A stretch of 64,000 nucleotides of DNA from Rubrivivax gelatinosus (GTDB lineage Bacteria > Pseudomonadota > Gammaproteobacteria > Burkholderiales > Burkholderiaceae_C). The notes beneath the pieces are model-generated. The model had not been told where the DNA came from, ran no database searches, and was given only the letters and a program-made list of their open reading frames with translations. The translations under genes and the position numbers were made by a program. Numbering within the stretch: the first letter of the stretch is position 1; the number at the start of each line of letters is the position of its first letter. Positions 45,196 to 54,944 of the stretch are shown piece by piece. Location: positions 283,531-347,530 of the forward strand of contig NZ_SLXD01000004.1 of NCBI RefSeq assembly GCF_004340905.1, written 5' to 3'.

Positions 45196-45468
45196 GGCGG
45201 GGGGCGACCGGGCCTGGCGAGCGTGTCGGGGCGCGGGGGCGAGCGGGCTGGGCCGGCGCTACGGGGATTGGGCGGTGCGCTGTGGGGCGGCGCTGCGCGT
45301 GGGCGCGGAGCGGGTGCAGCGGTTGCAGCCGCTTCACCGACAGCGGTGGCGGCGGAGCTTCTCCGGACGGCAGGACAAGCCGCGCTGATCCGCGGGTGCG
45401 CGTCGATGGGATGGTCGGCGGTGGCCGCGGTGCCTTATCTTGATCATCCCTGCCGAGCCCTGAATCCC

Positions 45469-46734
45469 ATGCGTCTATCCCTGCGTACCGGGCACATCAC
45501 CACTGCGCTGGCGTTGCTGACGATGCAGCCCGGCGTCGCGCATGCGTCCGACGATCCTCAATACTTGCGCGCCTTCGGCAAGCTCTACGCCACGGCACGG
45601 CTCGGGGGCCTGGTGAAGGAGTGGTGCGACCTGCGCGCTCCGCTCACGCGCGAGGCGACGGACACGGCACTGGCCGCCTGGAAGTCGGCGCATCAGCTCG
45701 ACGACATCGAGGCGCGCGCTGCCTCGGTGCTCGGCGCGCAGCTGCCCTCGATCGTCGCGGCCGTTCAGGCCGGTCGCGAGTCGGTGTTCCGCGCGCTGGA
45801 CCAGGACAGCAAGAACGCCGATGCCGAATGCCGGCAGATGCTCAGCTACCTCAACCGGTCTGCCGATCCGCAGCGTGTGAGTCCCGCCGAGTTCCGACTC
45901 GTCATGGGTCAGAGTGGCCGACTGGCGTCCGCAGCGGGGGCGCCAATCACGACGCCTGCCACGACGCCGGCGCCGGGCGCAAAGCGCACCGCTGTGCAGC
46001 GCGACGAGATCCGTACGCCGCCCCATCGTGGCGTGATGATGGCGGACATCGACGGTGTCTATCAACCGGCGAAGCTGCGTTACAACCCGCTCACGCTGGG
46101 TTTCGAGCCGGACGAGACCACCTATCTTGTGCTGAAGGACGGCTGGCTGTACGACAACCTGCAGGTCAGCCCGCACGACCTGAACGTGGCCGAGTCACGG
46201 CGGCTCGAACCGCAGCACTGGCATCGGTGGAGACGCCGCGGCGGTGAGATCGAAATGCAGGCCTACGATGAGCACGGGCGCACCGACGGCAAGTGGTCGG
46301 TCCTGAAGGTGGTGGCGCGGCCTCCCGTAGGCGCGCGCCGTCTGAACGGCGTGTTCTCCGCGACCCGTTCGGCAACCGCCGGCCTCCTCGGCGGCGGCGG
46401 TGCGACGAGCATCGGCAAGAGCTCGTACACATTCCGTCCGGACGGCACCTTTTCGTGGGCGAACTTGACCCAGGGTTTTGCCTCCAGTGACTCCGGCACG
46501 GGGCCCGGCGGCGCCAGCATCGTGGTCGGCGGGGCGAGCGTGGGACCCGGCGGCACTTCCATCAGCACCGTGGGCGGCAGCGACGAGGCGGGGTCCTACG
46601 TGACGGACGGGTTCACCCTTGAATTGCGGGTCCGCAGCGGCAAGGTGCACCGCTTCCTGATTTTTTCCTGGGACGATGGCAGGTACCGCGATTTCCTCGT
46701 CATCAACGGAACAACGTACTCGCCGCTGAAGTAG
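45469..46734 (+). CDS. Secreted protein of unknown function
   Basis: I do not recognise this 421-residue protein. ATG at 45469 gives a clear signal peptide (MRLSLRTGHITTALALLTM, cleavage after VAHA), and an upstream extension of the frame looks like spacer DNA. The N-terminal ~150 residues are helical with two cysteines. A Thr/Pro-rich linker follows. The C-terminal part is beta-rich with a Gly-rich tract (two GGAS-VGGAS-like units) and ends FLIFSWDDGRYRDFLVING. Codon bias is weaker than that of its neighbours. It may be acquired DNA. The 273-nt gap before it has no gene. Confidence 0.7.
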   Translation: MRLSLRTGHITTALALLTMQPGVAHASDDPQYLRAFGKLYATARLGGLVKEWCDLRAPLTREATDTALAAWKSAHQLDDIEARAASVLGAQLPSIVAAVQAGRESVFRALDQDSKNADAECRQMLSYLNRSADPQRVSPAEFRLVMGQSGRLASAAGAPITTPATTPAPGAKRTAVQRDEIRTPPHRGVMMADIDGVYQPAKLRYNPLTLGFEPDETTYLVLKDGWLYDNLQVSPHDLNVAESRRLEPQHWHRWRRRGGEIEMQAYDEHGRTDGKWSVLKVVARPPVGARRLNGVFSATRSATAGLLGGGGATSIGKSSYTFRPDGTFSWANLTQGFASSDSGTGPGGASIVVGGASVGPGGTSISTVGGSDEAGSYVTDGFTLELRVRSGKVHRFLIFSWDDGRYRDFLVINGTTYSPLK

Positions 46735-46975
46735 CGCTGGCCGTCGGCTTCGCAGGATCCCAGGCGCAGCGCGTGATCCTCAGCATCCGCGCGGATCGCT
46801 GCGACGTGGCCGACAACTCAGTCTGAGGCACAGAGCGCAGGTTCGGCCGCTGTGATGAGCGGCCCCTGCATGCGCGGCAAGCCCCCCTGCGTCTGCGCTT
46901 GCGCGCAGCGACGGTCACCTGCGCCAACGGCCGCGCCGGTGACCGCAGGCTGACCGTCCGGGCACGGCTGACGGC

Positions 46976-48544
46976 TCAAACGGCCGCCTGCTCGGCGACG
47001 GTCGCCAACGCGTCGGGCCAGTCCTGCTCGGGCCGCGGCACCGGCGCGCCGGCGTCGAGCAAGAGGCGCAACACGGATGGGTAGTCGCCATTTGGCACCG
47101 GTTCGTTGACGCCGGCGTGCAGGCAACTGCCGAGCGCGTTGCCGCCGTAGCCGTTGCGCTCGTTCCAGCGCGCGCCGTGCTGGAGCAGCAGCGCCACCAT
47201 CTCGGCATCACCGCGAAAGGCGGCCTGGTTGAGTGCGCTCGCGTCCCACGGCCCTGGCACCGACACCGGCCAGCCGAGCGCGAGCATCAGCCGCACCGAC
47301 GCAATGTGTCCGCGTTGCGCCTGCTCGGGCAGCAGGCGCAGGTCCATCGGGTCGAGTTGCCGCAGCAGCCCGGGCTGCTCCACGAGCGCGGCGCGCGCCC
47401 TGGGTTCATCGGCCGCCGCGCAGGCGGCGAGGAAGCGCGACCGCAGGTCGTGCGCTGGCGCCGCATGGCCGATCGCTGCGAGCCAGGCGACGACATCGGT
47501 ACGGCCCACACGCTCGGCGTGCCAAGCCACCGTCAGGCCTTGGCCGTCGCGCGCGGCCGGGTCGGCACCTGCGGACACGAGCGCCTGCACGAACGTCAGG
47601 CCGCGACCGCGCATCAGCGCGTGGTGCAGAGGCCGCGTGCCGGTGGTGGTGGAAAGCTCGTTCGCATCGGCAGCGAGCGCCAGCGCCTGCTGCAGACCCG
47701 GCAGGTCGTCGTGGTCGAGCTGGCGGAACAGCGCGTTGGTGCCGTGCCAGCGCGCACCGGCCTGCACCAGCGCGTCGACGATCGAACGGTCAGCCTGCTC
47801 GGTGGCGTGGTAGAGCGACTCGTTGTCGTTGGGGTCGGCGCCTGCGGCCAGCAGCGCGCGCACGATCTCGCCGTCACCGGCATGCGCCGTGGCGCCATAG
47901 AGCACCGGCAGGGGGTGGTCAACGCCTGGCACGGTCAGTTTGGCGTTTGCATCTGCCCCGTGCGCGAGCAGCCAGCGCACCGTGGCGCGCAGCCCCTCGC
48001 GGCACGCGGCGATGCGCCCCAGGCCCGAGAACGCGGCGATCGCGATCGGTGGCGCGGCCAGCGGCGGCAGCGGTTTGTGCACCTGCGGCGGCGGCAGCAG
48101 GCGTTGCACGGTGGCGAGGTCACCACAGGCGAGCGCGAGTACGAGCGCCGCGTCGCGCTGTGCCAGCGCACGCGTGTGTGCCAGCGCCCATGCACGCTCG
48201 GGCTGCGGCCGGCGGTAGCCCTGGCCGATCGCCCACGTCAGCCAGACGGCGACGAAGCCGGCCTCGTCGGCGGCGCGGGCGCGGCGCAGCTCGACCTCCT
48301 CGGCCAACAGCGGCCAGCTCGCGAACCCATGCTCGCGCGCAAGCACCAGTTGCGCCTGCGCGAGCGAGGCCCCGACATCGACACGGTACGGTGCCGCGCG
48401 CTGCAGCGCCGCGGCGTCGCCCCGCTTCAACGCACGATGGAGGTCCCGCGCCTGGCGGCGCAGATGCTCGAGGTGGGGGTGGTCGGGCAGAACGCCCGGG
48501 CGGCGGTCCGACGGCGCGGCCGCAGAGGAAGTGGAGTCAGGCAT
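46976..48544 (-). CDS. Ankyrin-repeat protein
   Basis: The 522-residue soluble protein has an N-terminal helical region (DHPHLEHLRRQARDLHRALK, plus a tract like FASWPLLAEEVE) followed by many ankyrin-type units: VRALLAAGADPNDNESLYHA, RPLHHALMRGRGLTFVQALV, SAGADPAARDGQGLTVAWHA, and LNQAAFRGDAEMVALLLQHG. No signal peptide is seen. Ankyrin arrays bind other proteins; the partner is unknown. The 241-nt region downstream (46735-46975) shows no gene. Confidence 0.85.
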   Translation of the reverse strand: MPDSTSSAAAPSDRRPGVLPDHPHLEHLRRQARDLHRALKRGDAAALQRAAPYRVDVGASLAQAQLVLAREHGFASWPLLAEEVELRRARAADEAGFVAVWLTWAIGQGYRRPQPERAWALAHTRALAQRDAALVLALACGDLATVQRLLPPPQVHKPLPPLAAPPIAIAAFSGLGRIAACREGLRATVRWLLAHGADANAKLTVPGVDHPLPVLYGATAHAGDGEIVRALLAAGADPNDNESLYHATEQADRSIVDALVQAGARWHGTNALFRQLDHDDLPGLQQALALAADANELSTTTGTRPLHHALMRGRGLTFVQALVSAGADPAARDGQGLTVAWHAERVGRTDVVAWLAAIGHAAPAHDLRSRFLAACAAADEPRARAALVEQPGLLRQLDPMDLRLLPEQAQRGHIASVRLMLALGWPVSVPGPWDASALNQAAFRGDAEMVALLLQHGARWNERNGYGGNALGSCLHAGVNEPVPNGDYPSVLRLLLDAGAPVPRPEQDWPDALATVAEQAAV

Positions 48545-49051
48545 GAGGCCTCCCAGTCACAGGGCCTGCGATCCGCGCGGTTCAGGCCGACTGAGGGCAT
48601 CGAGAGCGCCCCGCAGGGCATCTCAGCTCAGGTGGGTTCAACCCTGCCCGCGGATCCGGGGGCGCCCTGAACGCGCCGTGCGCGGATCTTACTGCGCGTC
48701 GTGGCAGCCGGGGCGCAGCAGAGGCAGCACGGTCGGGCGTTGAGCCACCTTGCGGTCGCTGCAGGGCGTGATCGCGAGATGGCTGTTGGCAGCGTGGCCA
48801 ATGGCCTTCACGGTCTCGTAGGCGCGCATGGCGTCTTCCACCGTCCTGGGCCTGATCCAGCGGGAGGTCGGCCTGACCGTCCGACGCGCACGGGCGTCTT
48901 CGGCATGGTGTCCCGGTGCGCAGTGGCCCAGCCCCGAAGCCGCAAGGCCGAGTTATGCGCAAGTCGCAATAATCGCTGCGCGATATTCATTTCCCAGAAC
49001 AATCGCCGGCTCCAAGAATCCGCCGTCCTCGTTCCCGGCGGTATTTTCTTG
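48545..49051. other. 507-nt gap with a possible ORF remnant
   Basis: No supported gene lies here. On the minus strand a 46-codon frame (48689-48829) reads MRAYETVKAIGHAANSHLAI and ends HDAQ; I could not assign it to a family. It may be a remnant or chance. The segment just before tcuA is comparatively AT-rich (TATTCATTTCCC, GGTATTTTCTTG), suggesting the tcu promoter. Confidence 0.4.
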
Positions 49052-50464
49052 ATGAGTCCCGACGTGCTGGTCATCGGCGGCGGCAACGCCGCCTTGTGCG
49101 CCGCCCTGATGGCGGCCGAAGCGGGCGCCAGCGTGCTGATGCTGGAAGCCGCGCCGCGCGCCTGGCGCGGCGGCAACTCGGCGCACACGCGCAACCTGCG
49201 CTGCATGCACGACGCGCCGCAGGACGTGCTGGTCGAGGCCTACCCCGAAGAGGAGTTCTGGCAGGACCTGCTGAAGGTCACCGGCGGCCTCACCGACGAG
49301 CCCCTGGCGCGGCTGACGATCCGCGCTTCGGCCACCTGCCGCGACTGGATGCGCCGCCACGGCGTGCACTTCCAGCCGCCGCTGTCGGGCGCGCTGCACG
49401 TCGCACGCACCAACGCCTTCTTCATGGGCGGCGGCAAGGCGCTGGTGAACGCCTACTACCGCAGCGCCGAGCGGCTGGGCGTGCGCGTGCGCTACGAGGC
49501 GCCCGTCGATCGCCTGGAGATCGTGGACGGCCGCTTCGTCGCCGCGCACGTCGGCGGCGAACGCATCGAGGCCGGCGCCTGCGTGCTGGCGGCCGGCGGC
49601 TTCGAGTCCAACCGCGAGTGGCTGCGCGAGGCCTGGGGCGAGAACGGGCGCGGCGAATGGCCGGCCGACAACTTCATCATCCGCGGCACGCGCTTCAACC
49701 GCGGGGTGCTGCTGCGCCACCTGCTCGAAGACCACGGTGCCGAACGCATCGGCGACCCGACCCAGGCGCACATGGTGGCCATCGACGCACGCGCGCCGCT
49801 GTACGACGGCGGCATCTGCACCCGCATCGACTGCGTCTCGCTGGGCGTGGTCGTCAACCGGCAGGCGCAGCGCTTCTACGACGAAGGCGAGGACTTCTGG
49901 CCCAAGCGCTACGCGATCTGGGGCCGCCTGGTCGCCCAGCAGCCGCAGCAGATCGCCTACTCGGTGATCGACGCCAAGGCCGTCGGCCGCTTCATGCCGC
50001 CGGTCTTTCCCGGCACACGCGCCGACACGCTGCCCGGGCTCGCCCGGGCGCTGGGGCTGGACGTCGAGGCCTTCATGCAGACGATGACGAGCTACAACGC
50101 GGCCTGCCGCCCGGGCCATTTCGACCACACGCGGCTGGACGACTGCCGCACCGAGGGCCTGGCGCCGCCCAAGACGCACTGGGCGCGACCGATCGACACG
50201 CCGCCGTTCCACGCCTACGCGGTGCGTCCCGGCGTCACCTTCACCTACCTGGGGCTGCGCACCGACGAGACGGCTGCGGTGCGCTTCGGAGGCCAGCCCA
50301 GCGATAACCTGTTCGTGGCCGGCGAGATGATGGCCGGCAACGTGCTCGGCAAGGGCTACACCGCCGGTGTCGGCATGTCGATCGGCACCGCCTTCGGCCG
50401 CATCGCCGGCCACAACGCGGCCCGCGCCGCCCAGCGCACGGGAGGCCGCCATGCGCACGCTTGA
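49052..50464 (+). CDS. tcuA: FAD-dependent tricarballylate dehydrogenase TcuA
   Basis: The 470-residue flavoprotein of the fumarate reductase/succinate dehydrogenase family has the dinucleotide motif [38 protein letters not shown] typical of TcuA, a substrate-site region with [14 protein letters not shown] and the C-terminal FAD block [20 protein letters not shown]. It oxidises tricarballylate to cis-aconitate. It overlaps tcuB by 14 nt, and TcuB reoxidises its flavin. Confidence 0.93.
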   Translation: MSPDVLVIGGGNAALCAALMAAEAGASVLMLEAAPRAWRGGNSAHTRNLRCMHDAPQDVLVEAYPEEEFWQDLLKVTGGLTDEPLARLTIRASATCRDWMRRHGVHFQPPLSGALHVARTNAFFMGGGKALVNAYYRSAERLGVRVRYEAPVDRLEIVDGRFVAAHVGGERIEAGACVLAAGGFESNREWLREAWGENGRGEWPADNFIIRGTRFNRGVLLRHLLEDHGAERIGDPTQAHMVAIDARAPLYDGGICTRIDCVSLGVVVNRQAQRFYDEGEDFWPKRYAIWGRLVAQQPQQIAYSVIDAKAVGRFMPPVFPGTRADTLPGLARALGLDVEAFMQTMTSYNAACRPGHFDHTRLDDCRTEGLAPPKTHWARPIDTPPFHAYAVRPGVTFTYLGLRTDETAAVRFGGQPSDNLFVAGEMMAGNVLGKGYTAGVGMSIGTAFGRIAGHNAARAAQRTGGRHAHA

Positions 50465-51623
50465 GGCGCTGACACGCGACGCCCGTGCGCTGGCCGAAGG
50501 CGAAGCCGTCGTGATCGCCGACGAAGCCGAAGTCGCCCGGCAGATGACGATCTGCAACGGCTGCCGCTACTGCGAAGGCTTCTGCGCCGTCTTCCCGGCG
50601 ATGACGCGGCGCCTGACCTTCGGCAAGGCCGAGCTGCATTACCTGGCCAACCTCTGCCACAACTGCGGCGCCTGCCTGCACGCCTGCCAGTACGCGCCGC
50701 CGCACGAGTTCGCCATCAACGTGCCGCAGGCGATGGCCCGCGTGCGCGGCCAGACCTACGGCGACTACGCCTGGCCGCCGGCGCTGGGCGCGCTGTACCG
50801 GCGCAACGGCGCGACGCTGGCCGTGGCGCTGACGCTGGCGATCGCCGGCTTCCTGGCCGCGGCCGTGGCCTCGAACGGCCCGCTGTGGGCCGCCCAACCG
50901 GGCGGCAACTTCTACGCCGTGTTCCCGCACCACCTGCTGGTCAGCCTGTTCGCGCCGGTGTTCCTGTTCGCCATGCTCGCGCTCGGCCTGGGCGTGCGCC
51001 GCTTCTGGCGCGACCTGCTGCCGGTGACCAGCGGCCAGCCGACGAGTGCGCCGGCCGCGGCCGAAGCCGTGCACGACGTGCTGCGGCTGAAGTACCTGGA
51101 CGGCGGCCACGGCCAGGGCTGCCCCAACGAGGACGACGCCTGCACGCTGGCGCGCCGGCGCTGCCACCACCTGACCTTCTACGGCTTCGCCGCCTGCCTG
51201 GCGGCCACCGCGCTGGGCACGCTCTACCACTACGCGTTCGATCTGCCGGCGCCCTACGACCTGCCCTCGCTGCCCAAGCTGCTGGGCGCGGCCGGCGGCC
51301 TGAGCCTGCTCGTCGGCACCGCGGGGCTGTGGCGGCTCAACCTTCGCCGTCACCCGCTGCATGGCGACGCGGCGCAGAAACCGATGGACCTGGGCTTCAT
51401 CGCGCTGCTGTTCCTGACCAGCGCCAGCGGCCTGGCGCTGTGGCTGGCACGCGGCACGCCGGCGATGGCGCTGCTGCTGTGCCTGCACCTGGGTGCGGTG
51501 ATGGCGCTGTTCGCCACGCTGCCCTACGGCAAGTTCGCCCATGGCGTGTTCCGCAGCGCGGCGCTGCTGCGCCACGCGGTGGAGAAACGCCAGCCCAACC
51601 CGGTCGGCCTGGGCGCCGACTGA
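50451..51623 (+). CDS. tcuB: Tricarballylate utilization Fe-S/membrane protein TcuB
   Basis: The 390-residue protein joins an N-terminal ferredoxin-like part with two cysteine clusters ([11 protein letters not shown] and [11 protein letters not shown]) to a C-terminal membrane domain with several helices, including [21 protein letters not shown] further cysteine/His-rich patch is [17 protein letters not shown]. It passes electrons from TcuA to the quinone pool. ATG at 50451 follows GGGAGGCC. The order tcuAB matches Salmonella. A Bug protein gene follows where the enteric operon has the TcuC transporter. Confidence 0.93.
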   Translation: MRTLEALTRDARALAEGEAVVIADEAEVARQMTICNGCRYCEGFCAVFPAMTRRLTFGKAELHYLANLCHNCGACLHACQYAPPHEFAINVPQAMARVRGQTYGDYAWPPALGALYRRNGATLAVALTLAIAGFLAAAVASNGPLWAAQPGGNFYAVFPHHLLVSLFAPVFLFAMLALGLGVRRFWRDLLPVTSGQPTSAPAAAEAVHDVLRLKYLDGGHGQGCPNEDDACTLARRRCHHLTFYGFAACLAATALGTLYHYAFDLPAPYDLPSLPKLLGAAGGLSLLVGTAGLWRLNLRRHPLHGDAAQKPMDLGFIALLFLTSASGLALWLARGTPAMALLLCLHLGAVMALFATLPYGKFAHGVFRSAALLRHAVEKRQPNPVGLGAD

Positions 51624-51645
51624 CACCACAAGAACGGAGACAAGC

Positions 51646-52620
51646 ATGCACAAGAGACGACTGCTGCAAGGCGCCGCCGCGGCCCTGGCCCTGCTCGCGC
51701 CGGCCTGGGCCGCGGCCCAGGCCTTCCCGCCCAAGCCCACGGTGACCATCGTCGTCGGTTTCGCTGCCGGCGGTGCCGCCGACGCCGCGGCCCGCGTCAT
51801 CGGCAAGAAGCTGGGCGACAACCTGGGCATCACCGTCGTCATCGACAACAAGCCCGGTGCCGGCGGCAACATCGCCCACCAGTTCGTCGCCAAGGGGCCG
51901 ACCGACGGCGCGACACTGCTCTTCGGCTCGGTCGGGCCGCTGACGGTGGCGCCGCACCTGATGAAGCTGGGCTACGACCCGGTGAAGGACCTGGCGCCGA
52001 TCACGATGGGCGTGAACTTCCCCAACGTGCTGGTCGTGCACGCCGGGCTGAAGATCCGCACGCTGGCCGAGTTCATCGATTACGCGAAGAAGAACCCGGG
52101 CAAGCTGGACTACGCTTCGACCGGCCCCGGCTCGGCCTCGCACCTGGCGGGCGAGATGCTGGACCACATGGCGAAGATCGAGACCGTGCACATCCCGTAC
52201 AAGGGCGGCGCCCCGGCGATGCAGGACCTGCTGGCCGGCCGTGTGGCCGCGTACTACTCCACCTATTCCACCGCCCAGCCGCACATCGACAGCGGCGCGC
52301 TCGTGCCGCTGGCCAGCACCGGCCCGAAGCGCCTGGCGGCGCTGCCCAAGGTGCCGACGATCGCCGAATCGGGCTTCCCCGGCTACAGCGCCACCAACTG
52401 GTACGCCTTCCTGGCCTCGTCCAAGGTGCCGGCGGCCATCCTTGACCGCTGGAACGTCGAGCTGGTGAAGGTGCTGAAGTCGCCCGAGGTCGCCGCCGAG
52501 CTGAACCGGCACGGCATGCCGCCGCAGCCCGGCACGCGCGAGGAACTGGCGCGCGAGATCGAACGCGAGAGCGCCACCTGGGGCAAGGTCATCCGCGAGC
52601 GCGGGATCGTCGTCCAATAG
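51646..52620 (+). CDS. Bug/TctC-family binding protein in the tcu operon
   Basis: The 324-residue protein has a signal peptide (MHKRRLLQGAAAALALLAPA, cleavage near AAAQA) and blocks PPKPTVTIVVGFAAGGAADA, IDNKPGAGGNIAHQF, and VHIPYKGGAPAMQDLLAGRV. ATG at 51646 is 22 nt after tcuB with AACGGAGACAAGC before it. It likely binds tricarballylate, citrate or a related acid for the TcuAB route, but no TctAB membrane partner is encoded here. Confidence 0.92.
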   Translation: MHKRRLLQGAAAALALLAPAWAAAQAFPPKPTVTIVVGFAAGGAADAAARVIGKKLGDNLGITVVIDNKPGAGGNIAHQFVAKGPTDGATLLFGSVGPLTVAPHLMKLGYDPVKDLAPITMGVNFPNVLVVHAGLKIRTLAEFIDYAKKNPGKLDYASTGPGSASHLAGEMLDHMAKIETVHIPYKGGAPAMQDLLAGRVAAYYSTYSTAQPHIDSGALVPLASTGPKRLAALPKVPTIAESGFPGYSATNWYAFLASSKVPAAILDRWNVELVKVLKSPEVAAELNRHGMPPQPGTREELAREIERESATWGKVIRERGIVVQ

Positions 52621-52626
52621 CGGTCG

Positions 52627-53214
52627 ATGGCGCTCGACGACGACAACGGCCTGCCCGGCCCCCGAACCCCCGCCGACCTGTTCTGGGCCTTCTCGGTGAT
52701 GGCGCTGCAGGGTTTCGGCGGCGTGATGGCCGTCGTGCAGCGCGAGCTGGTCGAGCGCCGCGGCTGGCTGAGCAACGAGCAGTTCGTCGAGGACTGGGCC
52801 GTCGCCCAGGTGATGCCCGGCCCCAACGTCTGCAACCTGGCGCTTATGTTCGGCGACCGACGTTTCGGCTGGCGCGGGGCACTCGCCGCGCTGGCCGGGC
52901 TGCTGGCTTTCCCGCTGCTGCTGCTGCTGACGCTGGGCGCGCTGTACGGCCGTTTCGCGCAGCACGCGGCGATGGTCGGCGCGCTGCGCGGTATGGGCGC
53001 CGTCGCCGCCGGGCTGATCGCCGGCACGGCGCTGAAGCTGGGCGACAGCCTGAGGCGGCACCCTATGGGCGCCTTGCCGGCACTGCTGCTGGCCGCCGCG
53101 GCCTTCGCCGGTGTCGCGCTGGCGCGGCTGCCGCTGCACCTGATCGTCTTCGTGCTGGGGGCTGCCGCCTACACGCTCACCTGGCGCGCGCTGCGGCGCG
53201 GCGAGCGACGATGA
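52627..53214 (+). CDS. chrA: Chromate transporter, N-terminal half (short-chain ChrA)
   Basis: The 195-residue membrane protein is one CHR domain: FWAFSVMALQGFGGVMAVVQ, LSNEQFVEDWAVAQVMPGPN and several hydrophobic helices. It starts 6 nt after the Bug gene and overlaps the second half by 4 nt. Short-chain CHR proteins work as pairs of opposite membrane orientation. Confidence 0.9.
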   Translation: MALDDDNGLPGPRTPADLFWAFSVMALQGFGGVMAVVQRELVERRGWLSNEQFVEDWAVAQVMPGPNVCNLALMFGDRRFGWRGALAALAGLLAFPLLLLLTLGALYGRFAQHAAMVGALRGMGAVAAGLIAGTALKLGDSLRRHPMGALPALLLAAAAFAGVALARLPLHLIVFVLGAAAYTLTWRALRRGERR

Positions 53215-53795
53215 GCCTGGCGGACTGGGCCCACCTGCTGCTGTTCCAGCTGTCGCTGTCGCTGCTGGCGGTCGGCGGCGCGGTGACGCTGGCGCCCGAG
53301 ATGCACCGCTACCTGGTGACAGGCCAGGCCTGGCTGAACGACGCCCAGTTCAACGCCTCGATCGCGCTGGCCCAGGCCGCGCCGGGGCCCAACGTGCTGT
53401 TCATCGCGCTGCTGGGCTGGAACATCGGCCTCAACGCCGCCGGCCACGGGCCCGGCGACGCGCTCGGGCTGGCCAGCGGGCTGCTCGGCACCGCGGTCTG
53501 CGTGCTCGGCGTGCTGACGCCGAGCTCGCTGCTGACGCTGTTCGCCGCACGCTGGGCGCAGCGCCACCAGGACCGGCTGGCGGTGCGCGCCTTCCGCCAG
53601 GGGCTGTCCTCGCTGGTCGTCGGCATCATGCTGGCGACGAGCTGGCTGCTGGCGCGGCCCACGGGCCGCTGGCGCGAGGACGGCCTGCTGTGGCTGCTGA
53701 CGGCGGTGACGGCGCTGCTCGTCTGGCGCACGCGGGTGCACCTGCTCTGGCTGTTGGCCGCCGGTGGCCTGCTCGGTGCCTTGGGTTGGGTGTAG
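53211..53795 (+). CDS. Chromate transporter, C-terminal half (short-chain ChrA)
   Basis: The 194-residue membrane protein is the second CHR domain: LLLFQLSLSLLAVGGAVTLA, WLNDAQFNASIALAQAAPGP and helices to the end. Its partner gene overlaps by 4 nt. Together they may export chromate or another oxyanion. Their place at the end of a tricarballylate operon hints at a different anion as substrate, but this is untested. Confidence 0.9.
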   Translation: MSLADWAHLLLFQLSLSLLAVGGAVTLAPEMHRYLVTGQAWLNDAQFNASIALAQAAPGPNVLFIALLGWNIGLNAAGHGPGDALGLASGLLGTAVCVLGVLTPSSLLTLFAARWAQRHQDRLAVRAFRQGLSSLVVGIMLATSWLLARPTGRWREDGLLWLLTAVTALLVWRTRVHLLWLLAAGGLLGALGWV

Positions 53796-53909
53796 GCCGG
53801 GCGCCGCTGCTACAGTCTCGCCCGCCGCGGGCAGGGTGCGCGCGGCGGCGGCAGGACGACCTGCCGGCCACTCGAAGCGCAGGGGACGGCCCCGCACGCA
53901 GGAGTGCGT

Positions 53910-54353
53910 ATGCAGGGCCTGTCCCCGATGTCTGCCACCCGCCGCCGGGTGGTCCAGGCGGTTCTCTACGAAATCGGCGCCGTCGCCTTCGTCGGCCCGG
54001 CGCTGGCCTGGGGCTTCGACCAGCCGCTGGGTTCGTCGCTGACCCTGGCGCTGCTGATGTCGGCCGTCGCGCTGGCCTGGAACTACGTCTTCAACGCGCT
54101 GTTCGAGGCCTGGGAGTCGCGTCAGGCGGTCAAGGGCCGCTCGGCGCTGCGCCGCCTGGTGCACGGCATCGGCTTCGAGGGCGGCCTGGCGCTTTGGCTG
54201 GTGCCGCTGGCCGCCTGGTGGCTGCAGACGACGCTGCTCGCCGCGCTGCTGGCTGAAGCGGTGCTGCTGGCCTTCTTCTTCGTCTACGCGGTGACCTTCA
54301 CCTGGGCATTCGACCGCGTCTTCGGCCTGCCACGTTCGGCCGGCGGCGCCTGA
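53910..54353 (+). CDS. PACE-family (AceI-like) multidrug efflux protein
   Basis: The 147-residue protein has four hydrophobic helices made of two bacterial transmembrane pair domains: RRVVQAVLYEIGAVAFVGPA and LVHGIGFEGGLALWLVPLAA, ending TFTWAFDRVFGLP. PACE proteins export chlorhexidine, polyamines and similar compounds by proton antiport. The start at ATG 53910 follows CAGGAG; ATG at 53928 is also possible. Confidence 0.9.
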   Translation: MQGLSPMSATRRRVVQAVLYEIGAVAFVGPALAWGFDQPLGSSLTLALLMSAVALAWNYVFNALFEAWESRQAVKGRSALRRLVHGIGFEGGLALWLVPLAAWWLQTTLLAALLAEAVLLAFFFVYAVTFTWAFDRVFGLPRSAGGA

Positions 54354-54356
54354 GCT

Positions 54357-54821
54357 TCAGGGCCTGTTGACGAACGGGTTCGCCGCCTCGTACTCGGCCT
54401 GCGTCTGGCGCCGATGTTCGCCGGCCAGCCGCACCGAGTCCATGGCCCGGTCGGCATAGAGCTCCGAACGCAGCGGCCAGTGGCGAGCAGCGTCGAAGAG
54501 TCCGGGCGTCAGCTCGTAGCCGCGGGGCTCTCCGTCTTGCGCGAGGTCACCGAACCACAGGTGCGAGCCGCAGCGCGGGCAGAAGGCACGCTCGGCGAAG
54601 CTCGACGAGCGGTAGCGCGTGACCTCGCCGTTCACCGTCACCGCCGAGGCCTCGGCCTCGAAGCACAGGAACAGCCCGCCGGACCAGCGCTGGCACATGC
54701 GGCAGTGGCAGGCCCCGACCTGCTCTTCGTGTTCGCCGGTGACGGTGATCGTCACCGCGCCGCAGAGGCAGCGGCCGGTCAGCGCTGCGAGGCGCGTGGG
54801 GCGTGGGTGAGTGGGGTTCAT
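54357..54821 (-). CDS. GFA-family zinc-binding protein
   Basis: The 154-residue protein has the GFA (glutathione-dependent formaldehyde-activating/CENP-V) cysteine pattern: GRCLCGAVTITV, then CHCRMCQRWSGG, and CPRCGSHLWF. These bind two zinc ions. Members are often called GFA-like without proven substrate. It is convergent with the PACE gene (3-nt gap). Confidence 0.9.
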   Translation of the reverse strand: MNPTHPRPTRLAALTGRCLCGAVTITVTGEHEEQVGACHCRMCQRWSGGLFLCFEAEASAVTVNGEVTRYRSSSFAERAFCPRCGSHLWFGDLAQDGEPRGYELTPGLFDAARHWPLRSELYADRAMDSVRLAGEHRRQTQAEYEAANPFVNRP

Positions 54822-54915
54822 GCGGGCTCCTGGGAGGGCGAGGTGGTTGACGCCAGCAGACGGCGGGTCGAGGCGAGACGAGATCCGGTGCCGACTTCCG
54901 GCTTGAACACCTTAC

Positions 54916-54934
54916 AATGAGAACGAGTCTCATT
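54916..54934. promoter_or_regulatory. Fur box upstream of the sigma factor gene
   Basis: The 19-bp palindrome AATGAGAACGAGTCTCATT (7-bp arms, 5-nt centre) matches Fur-box form and lies 11 nt before the ATG at 54945. It predicts repression of the sigma/FecR/receptor genes when iron is plentiful. Confidence 0.88.
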
Positions 54935-54944
54935 AAGTGGCGGC

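Noticed and set aside
45223..45468. Upstream extension of the secreted-protein frame
   Set aside because: Gly/Ala/Arg-rich; the signal peptide begins at ATG 45469.
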